Shown: piece by piece, positions 60,205-64,000 of the stretch
Layout: every line of letters begins with the position of its first letter
Numbering within the stretch: the stretch's first letter is position 1
Assembly (NCBI GenBank): GCA_963765935.1
Contig: CAVXXX010000001.1
Coordinates: forward strand, 124,001 to 188,000
Reading direction: 5' to 3'
Length of the DNA: 64,000 nucleotides
From: JAMXLG01 sp963765935
GTDB lineage: Bacteria; Vulcanimicrobiota; Vulcanimicrobiia; Vulcanimicrobiales; Vulcanimicrobiaceae
Made by a program: the position numbers and the translations under genes
The notes under the pieces: generated by a model
The model's database searches: none
Told to the model about the DNA's origin: nothing
Seen by the model: the letters and a program-made list of their open reading frames with translations, nothing else

Positions 60205-61661
60205 TGAACGTCGACCCGGATTTCGAGCTGAGCGCCGACATGCGGCTCATCGAGCTGCAGCGGGCGTCGCTCGGGCTTGCGCCGCCGCGCCCTACAACGT
60301 GGCAGACGCGAACGCTCGCTGACGGGGGCGTCATGCCGGACGAGGAAACGCCGCCTGCATCAAAGAGCGCCGTCCTAATAGGCACGGTGGCCGCGAATCC
60401 GTCCTCGGGCCTCATTCCGGGCGCCGTGGTGACCGTGACGCTCAGCGTAGCGAACGAAGGCGCCGTAGCGGCTCAGAACGTCGTTATCGGCGTTTCCGTG
60501 CCCGGCGGTGCCGGCTACCGTCCCGGATCGTTCACGATGGACGGCCGCAGCGGCAATGAAGACGCCGCGGAACAATTTCTCGGCAGCGGATTGGATGTCG
60601 GTGAAATGCAGGCCGGCACGCGCCACACCTTTATTTGGAAGCTGGGCGTTCGCCTCGGCGGACAGCCGCTGATCTTGGCACCGTCGATTCGAGCAACCGG
60701 TGCCGCCGTCGTCGGCGCGCGTGCGATTAGTGTGGAGCGCCGGGATCGAGCGTCGATCGCTTTTGCGGCCGAGCTGGAGCGCGCGGACCCCGCCATTTTT
60801 ACCGCAAAGCCGCTCGTACCCGTCGAGATCCCCGCTGAGGAGATTCCCGAGGACGAACCGCCGTTCTACGAACTCGACGCTGAAGAAACGCTCGTTCATG
60901 AAGCCGCGGATGCGGCGCTTTCATCTGCTGCGCCGCCCATTACGCCGCGTGCGGCACAGCCCGAACCACAGCCGGAGCCCGAACGCGAGATTTCGGCGCC
61001 TCCACGCGAAGCCGTCGTGCTCTACGCAAAGTTCGATCGCGCAACGATCGCATTCTTCGAACGGACATTTAGCGGCTCAAAACCGCCGACAATCCTCAGC
61101 CACTGCATCTTCGCAAGCGCGCTTGCATGCGCAACCGACGCAAACGGTATCGACACACTCGCACTGCGCAAGCATCTCGATGCCCAATCGCAAGTTCTCC
61201 ACCGCATACAGTTGCACGAGCGCCTCGGGAAAAAAGAACCGATCTCGGAGTATGCGGGGCAACTGCTCGCTTCGCTCGATGATTTCAAAGCCAGGCCGAT
61301 CGGGGAGATCAACGCACCCAAAGACGCGCTCTTCCTCGAAACGGAACTGACGGAACCGACTCTTGCGGTGATTGCAAAAATCAACGAAGAACGCGAGCGT
61401 TGGGATTTCGTGAAAGCGCGGCAGTTGACGCTTGCGCTTCAAGCCCAACGTCTTGCCGGACTCGATCCGAACGATGCCGCAAGCGCCGCGCTGGAAAACG
61501 CCTTGCGCGTCTACGCGCAGACCGCGATGACGACGTTGCAAAAATTGTTCGTTCGCCTTAGGATCGATCGCACTACGGGCGTTCTCTTCCAAACGGAGCC
61601 GCAACTCGACGTAGCGGCCCGCGCGCTCGTCACAGCATTCAAGAACGCCCTCGCCGAGTGA
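60204..61661 (+). CDS. Uncharacterised protein with a DUF11/CARDB-like domain
   Basis: A 485-residue protein not of a family I recognise as a whole. Residues about 55-170 look like a beta-sandwich of DUF11/CARDB type (GAVVTVTLSVANEGAVAAQN). An acidic Pro-rich linker (about 205-265) follows, then a helical C-terminal half of about 210 residues. No signal peptide is present. The ATG overlaps the ATPase stop by one base and its own stop overlaps the GT gene start (GTGA). A cytosolic scaffold for the ATPase is one option, but nothing proves it. Confidence 0.65.
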   Translation: MNVDPDFELSADMRLIELQRASLGLAPPRPTTWQTRTLADGGVMPDEETPPASKSAVLIGTVAANPSSGLIPGAVVTVTLSVANEGAVAAQNVVIGVSVPGGAGYRPGSFTMDGRSGNEDAAEQFLGSGLDVGEMQAGTRHTFIWKLGVRLGGQPLILAPSIRATGAAVVGARAISVERRDRASIAFAAELERADPAIFTAKPLVPVEIPAEEIPEDEPPFYELDAEETLVHEAADAALSSAAPPITPRAAQPEPQPEPEREISAPPREAVVLYAKFDRATIAFFERTFSGSKPPTILSHCIFASALACATDANGIDTLALRKHLDAQSQVLHRIQLHERLGKKEPISEYAGQLLASLDDFKARPIGEINAPKDALFLETELTEPTLAVIAKINEERERWDFVKARQLTLALQAQRLAGLDPNDAASAALENALRVYAQTAMTTLQKLFVRLRIDRTTGVLFQTEPQLDVAARALVTAFKNALAE

Positions 61662-62425
61662 AGCTCTTTATCGGCATTCCGAGCGGCGGCGCTCCGGCGA
61701 AGCCCTTTCTCGAGAGTCTCGGGACGCTCGAATTTCCACAGAGCATTTCGTCGGTCGATCGAGCGGTAATTACGGGGAATTTTGTCCCAGCTCAACGCGA
61801 GTTGATCGTGCGTCGCGCGCTCGACCGCGGGGCGGATCGATTGTTGATGGTTGACGACGACATGGTCTTACCGCCCGGCGCGCTTACGGAACTTTCATCC
61901 GTGCTCGACGCGGATCCAACGTGCGCGCTCGCGGGTTCGCTGTACTATTCGCGCGACGGTTTTCGCCCGATGGCCGTCGATCGTTGGGACGCAAACGATA
62001 CGACGACGGCGAATGTGCCGGCATTCGATCGCGAGCCCGTCGTGGTTGACGGCATCGGTTTCGGATGCGTCCTCGTGCGACTCGATGTAATCCATGCAAT
62101 GAAACCACCGTATTTCGCCGCTCACATCTTCTTGGAACCAAACGCGTCCCGCGTGCGAGTGTGTAACGAAGACTATCTCTTCTGTGCCCGTTTACGCTCG
62201 ATGAACTACCGCGTCGTCCTTCATGCGGGCGTTCGATGCGGACATTACGATCGCGCAACCGGTGTCGTCTTTCCACAACGGTGGGAGGACGCAACAGTTA
62301 CGAACGAAGTGAGGATGGCGGTCGTGCAAGATGGCGTGCAGCGTCTTGTGCCGGTTGCAGAAACCGGCATATCGCACGAAGCGCACGAGCGGGTAGAGCT
62401 GACGTACGTGTGGCCCGGCGCTTAG
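61658..62425 (+). CDS. GT-A-like glycosyltransferase
   Basis: A 255-residue protein beginning KLFIGIPSGGAPAKPFLESL and having the metal-binding LLMVDDDMVLPPG (DxD-like), then GSLYYSRDGF and a later NEDYLFCARLRSMNY acid/base region. These are GT-A (family 2-like) features of enzymes using sugar nucleotides. It follows the DUF11-like gene and is convergent with the fliT-like gene. As the last island gene before fliSD, it may be a flagellin glycosyltransferase. Confidence 0.75.
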   Translation: MKLFIGIPSGGAPAKPFLESLGTLEFPQSISSVDRAVITGNFVPAQRELIVRRALDRGADRLLMVDDDMVLPPGALTELSSVLDADPTCALAGSLYYSRDGFRPMAVDRWDANDTTTANVPAFDREPVVVDGIGFGCVLVRLDVIHAMKPPYFAAHIFLEPNASRVRVCNEDYLFCARLRSMNYRVVLHAGVRCGHYDRATGVVFPQRWEDATVTNEVRMAVVQDGVQRLVPVAETGISHEAHERVELTYVWPGA

Positions 62426-62802
62426 CGCCGGCTATCGAAGAGCTTCGAACGTGTGCGGCGTTCGGCGCCCGCGATCGAACGGGCGTAGCCTTTCCACCGC
62501 GAGAGTTGACGCAGCCGCTCACCGATGTCGTCGTGAATCTGCTGGAGCGCGTCCATACGTTCCTGACGATAGGCATAAATCTGCTGCAATCGCGCAAAGA
62601 CCGCTTTGTCGAATTCCGCCGTGCGGTAGGGCGTTGCATCGCCCATCGCGTTTTGAACCGAATGCGTTACACGGCGCGAATCGGCGAGCGCAGCACCGAG
62701 ACGATCCCAATTCCGTTCGGTAATCGACGCGTCGATTTCCACGCAGAGCCGTTCGAGCTCGCAAATATCCTGCGCGACGGCTTCTAGCGCCGTTTGCCCC
62801 AC
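62422..62802 (-). CDS. FliT-like flagellar export chaperone (tentative)
   Basis: A helical protein of about 126 residues just after fliS. No clear FliT motif is visible, but size, all-helical heptad character (RLQQIYAYRQERMDALQQIH) and the order fliD-fliS-this gene match FliT, the FliD chaperone. The GTG at 62802 begins one base past the fliS stop; a TTG at 62820 is an alternative. Convergent with the GT gene. Confidence 0.5.
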   Translation of the reverse strand: MGQTALEAVAQDICELERLCVEIDASITERNWDRLGAALADSRRVTHSVQNAMGDATPYRTAEFDKAVFARLQQIYAYRQERMDALQQIHDDIGERLRQLSRWKGYARSIAGAERRTRSKLFDSRR

Positions 62803-62803
62803 G

Positions 62804-63244
62804 TTAGCCGACGGCTGCAAACGTGGATCCTCCGCTCTGCGCCGTGCGCTGCGCGTTCTTCATTGTTTTGAATTGCGCGACCGCGGTGTTCCAGGTATCG
62901 CGGTAGTCGCGGAAATACGGTAGGAGGCGTTCGACCCGCGCCGCGTCTTTCTGCATGTTCGCCATCACGAGTTCGTGATGCCAGAATTCGTAGACCCGGA
63001 AGAGATTCTTCGAAAGCTCTCCGCCGATCTCCATGTCGAGCGAGCCCATGAGCAAACTGCATGCGCGTTGTGCCCGCAGCAGCGCTTTGTGGATCCCCGT
63101 GATGTCGTCGCGGTCGTTCGTCAGTTTCTCGTGCGCTTGTTGCGCGGCGATGATGAGAACGTCGAAGATTTTTACGATCAAATCTTCCTTCGACGCCGTC
63201 GCGATCGAGGTTTCGAGATACTTCTGTTCGGCCGATGCCTTCAT
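62804..63244 (-). CDS. fliS: Flagellar secretion chaperone FliS
   Basis: FliS, the chaperone that holds flagellin before export. The 146-residue protein has the family core KYLETSIATASKEDLIVKIFDVLIIAA and SLDMEIGGELSKNLFRVYEFWHHELVMANMQKD. It follows fliD with an eight-base gap, in the standard order. The C-terminal tail is longer than usual and Gly/Ser-rich. Confidence 0.93.
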   Translation of the reverse strand: MKASAEQKYLETSIATASKEDLIVKIFDVLIIAAQQAHEKLTNDRDDITGIHKALLRAQRACSLLMGSLDMEIGGELSKNLFRVYEFWHHELVMANMQKDAARVERLLPYFRDYRDTWNTAVAQFKTMKNAQRTAQSGGSTFAAVG

Positions 63245-63252
63245 GACTGTTT

Positions 63253-64000
63253 TTAGCCGCCGTTACCCTTAAAGAAGCCTGACAGTTGAGACTGCAGCGA
63301 TTGATAGACAGCCAGCTGACCTTCGGTCGCCGTGAACTCCTGGCGGAGTTGGTCGGCTTGCATGTTCGCGCTGTCCGTTATTTGTTGTATTCGGTCGGTC
63401 AGCGTCGCGATTTGATCGTTGTTCGTATTCTCGAAGCCTTGAATGATCGCGGTCCCGCCGCTCGGCAGCGTCCCTACAACGCCGTTTTGCAACAGCGAAG
63501 GCAGTCCCGTAACCTGGCCAAGGTAATTGCCCAAGTTGTTGGAGATGCTGTTCGCGCCTTGGAAGATTTGCTGCACTTGCGATGCATTTGCAGCCAGTGC
63601 AGCGGTCAACTTCGATACGTCGAGCGCCTGGAACGTGCCGTCCGTACCTTGCAACTGCTGCGTGTTCACCGGCTGTTGCGACGAGGTCTGCGCGCCGTTC
63701 GCCGCGGTGGACAATGTCGTAAACGAGTCCGTCAATTGTAAGCCGATCGCGGAGAGAGAATTGTATCCCCCCGTCGAGTTCCCAAAGAATCCGGTAACAA
63801 GGCTCGTCAACTGATCCTTGACGTTTTGTATCTCACTGTTCCACAGCACGCCGCCGCCGACCGATGCAGAGGAGCCCGGCGTGGTCGTGGACCCGACTTG
63901 GGGCGTGATGACCGCCGGGGCGATCGTTGCGTTATTGATCTCGGTGATTGCCGCGTTATATGCCGAAACGAACGTATTGAGCGCACTGACGAGCTTCGAG
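63253..64000 (-). CDS. fliD: Flagellar filament capping protein FliD (C-terminal part, cut by window edge)
   Basis: The frame is open from the stop at 63253 to the edge at 64000, so this is the C-terminal quarter or so (about 248 residues) of FliD. Visible: LVSALNTFVSAYNAAITEIN, a Thr/Ser-rich linker, then LTSLVTGFFGNSTGGYNSLSAIGL and the coiled tail TLTDRIQQITDSANMQADQLRQEFTATEGQLAVYQSLQSQLSGFF, typical of the FliD_C domain. FliD caps the filament and is exported with flagellin. Confidence 0.92.
   Translation of the reverse strand, partial: SKLVSALNTFVSAYNAAITEINNATIAPAVITPQVGSTTTPGSSASVGGGVLWNSEIQNVKDQLTSLVTGFFGNSTGGYNSLSAIGLQLTDSFTTLSTAANGAQTSSQQPVNTQQLQGTDGTFQALDVSKLTAALAANASQVQQIFQGANSISNNLGNYLGQVTGLPSLLQNGVVGTLPSGGTAIIQGFENTNNDQIATLTDRIQQITDSANMQADQLRQEFTATEGQLAVYQSLQSQLSGFFKGNGG

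Noticed and set aside
1..64000. CRISPR arrays, tRNA or rRNA genes, transposases and integrases
   Set aside because: I saw no spaced direct repeats, no tRNA or rRNA-like sequence and no transposase-type protein. The only repeats found are the two paired palindromes.

Overview
The window is GC-rich, gene-dense DNA from a flagellated, diderm bacterium: it has a TonB-dependent receptor, lipoprotein signal peptides, FliD/FliS and a nearly complete ribosomal/isoprenoid housekeeping operon. Gene neighbours overlap by ATGA or GTGA over and over, and GTG and TTG starts are common. The gene mix (archaeal-type ProRS, archaeal-type LeuC/LeuD, Amj flippase, a SRPBCC/Zn-alcohol dehydrogenase pair) would fit an under-studied phylum such as Candidatus Eremiobacterota. 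That placement is a guess, not something the sequence proves.

Layout. 0-2 kb: leuC-leuD on the minus strand, plus the first codons of a secreted protein at the left edge. 2-7.1 kb: a tightly coupled plus-strand operon of a CoA-binding protein, a LuxE-like acyl-protein synthetase, a LuxC-like acyl-CoA reductase, a class III aminotransferase and a Gfo/Idh oxidoreductase. This is a possible acid-to-aldehyde-to-amine route and has no luciferase. 7.1-14.9 kb: minus-strand metabolic genes (subtilase, cinA, precorrin-2 dehydrogenase-like, nadE, nitrilase, dihydrolipoamide dehydrogenase-like, glpX). 14.9-18.4 kb: PIG-V, GtrA and GT39 membrane proteins. 18.5-21.2 kb: Zn-ADH and SRPBCC genes diverging from an SDR. 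21.2-26.8 kb: proS, a secreted protein, an M16 protease, an Amj flippase, a TPR lipoprotein and a DUF4239 protein. 26.9-32.4 kb: cobalamin adenosyltransferase with a TonB receptor, a NUDIX hydrolase and an amino-acid permease, with two paired palindromic repeats. 32.5-40.9 kb: rpsB-tsf-pyrH-frr-(small gene)-uppS-cdsA-dxr-rseP-ispG and a copper-amine-oxidase-domain protein.

41.5-62.4 kb is an accessory glycan island. It carries RmlA, RmlB, a DegT sugar aminotransferase, a NeuD-like acetyltransferase, WbqC, SGNH and GSCFA proteins, several methyltransferases and glycosyltransferases, a PhyH oxygenase, a beta-propeller protein, CysD and CysNC (PAPS synthesis) and two sulfotransferases. It runs directly into fliT-like, fliS and fliD. 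The simplest reading is a flagellin or surface-glycan modification island that makes a dTDP-4-amino-4,6-dideoxy sugar and adds sulfate.

Five conserved genes (aminotransferase, subtilase, GT39, M16 protease, RmlB) are each broken by a single-base indel that restores the family's sequence when corrected. So many in otherwise intact, essential-looking genes points first to sequence or assembly error, and they should be checked before any is called a pseudogene.
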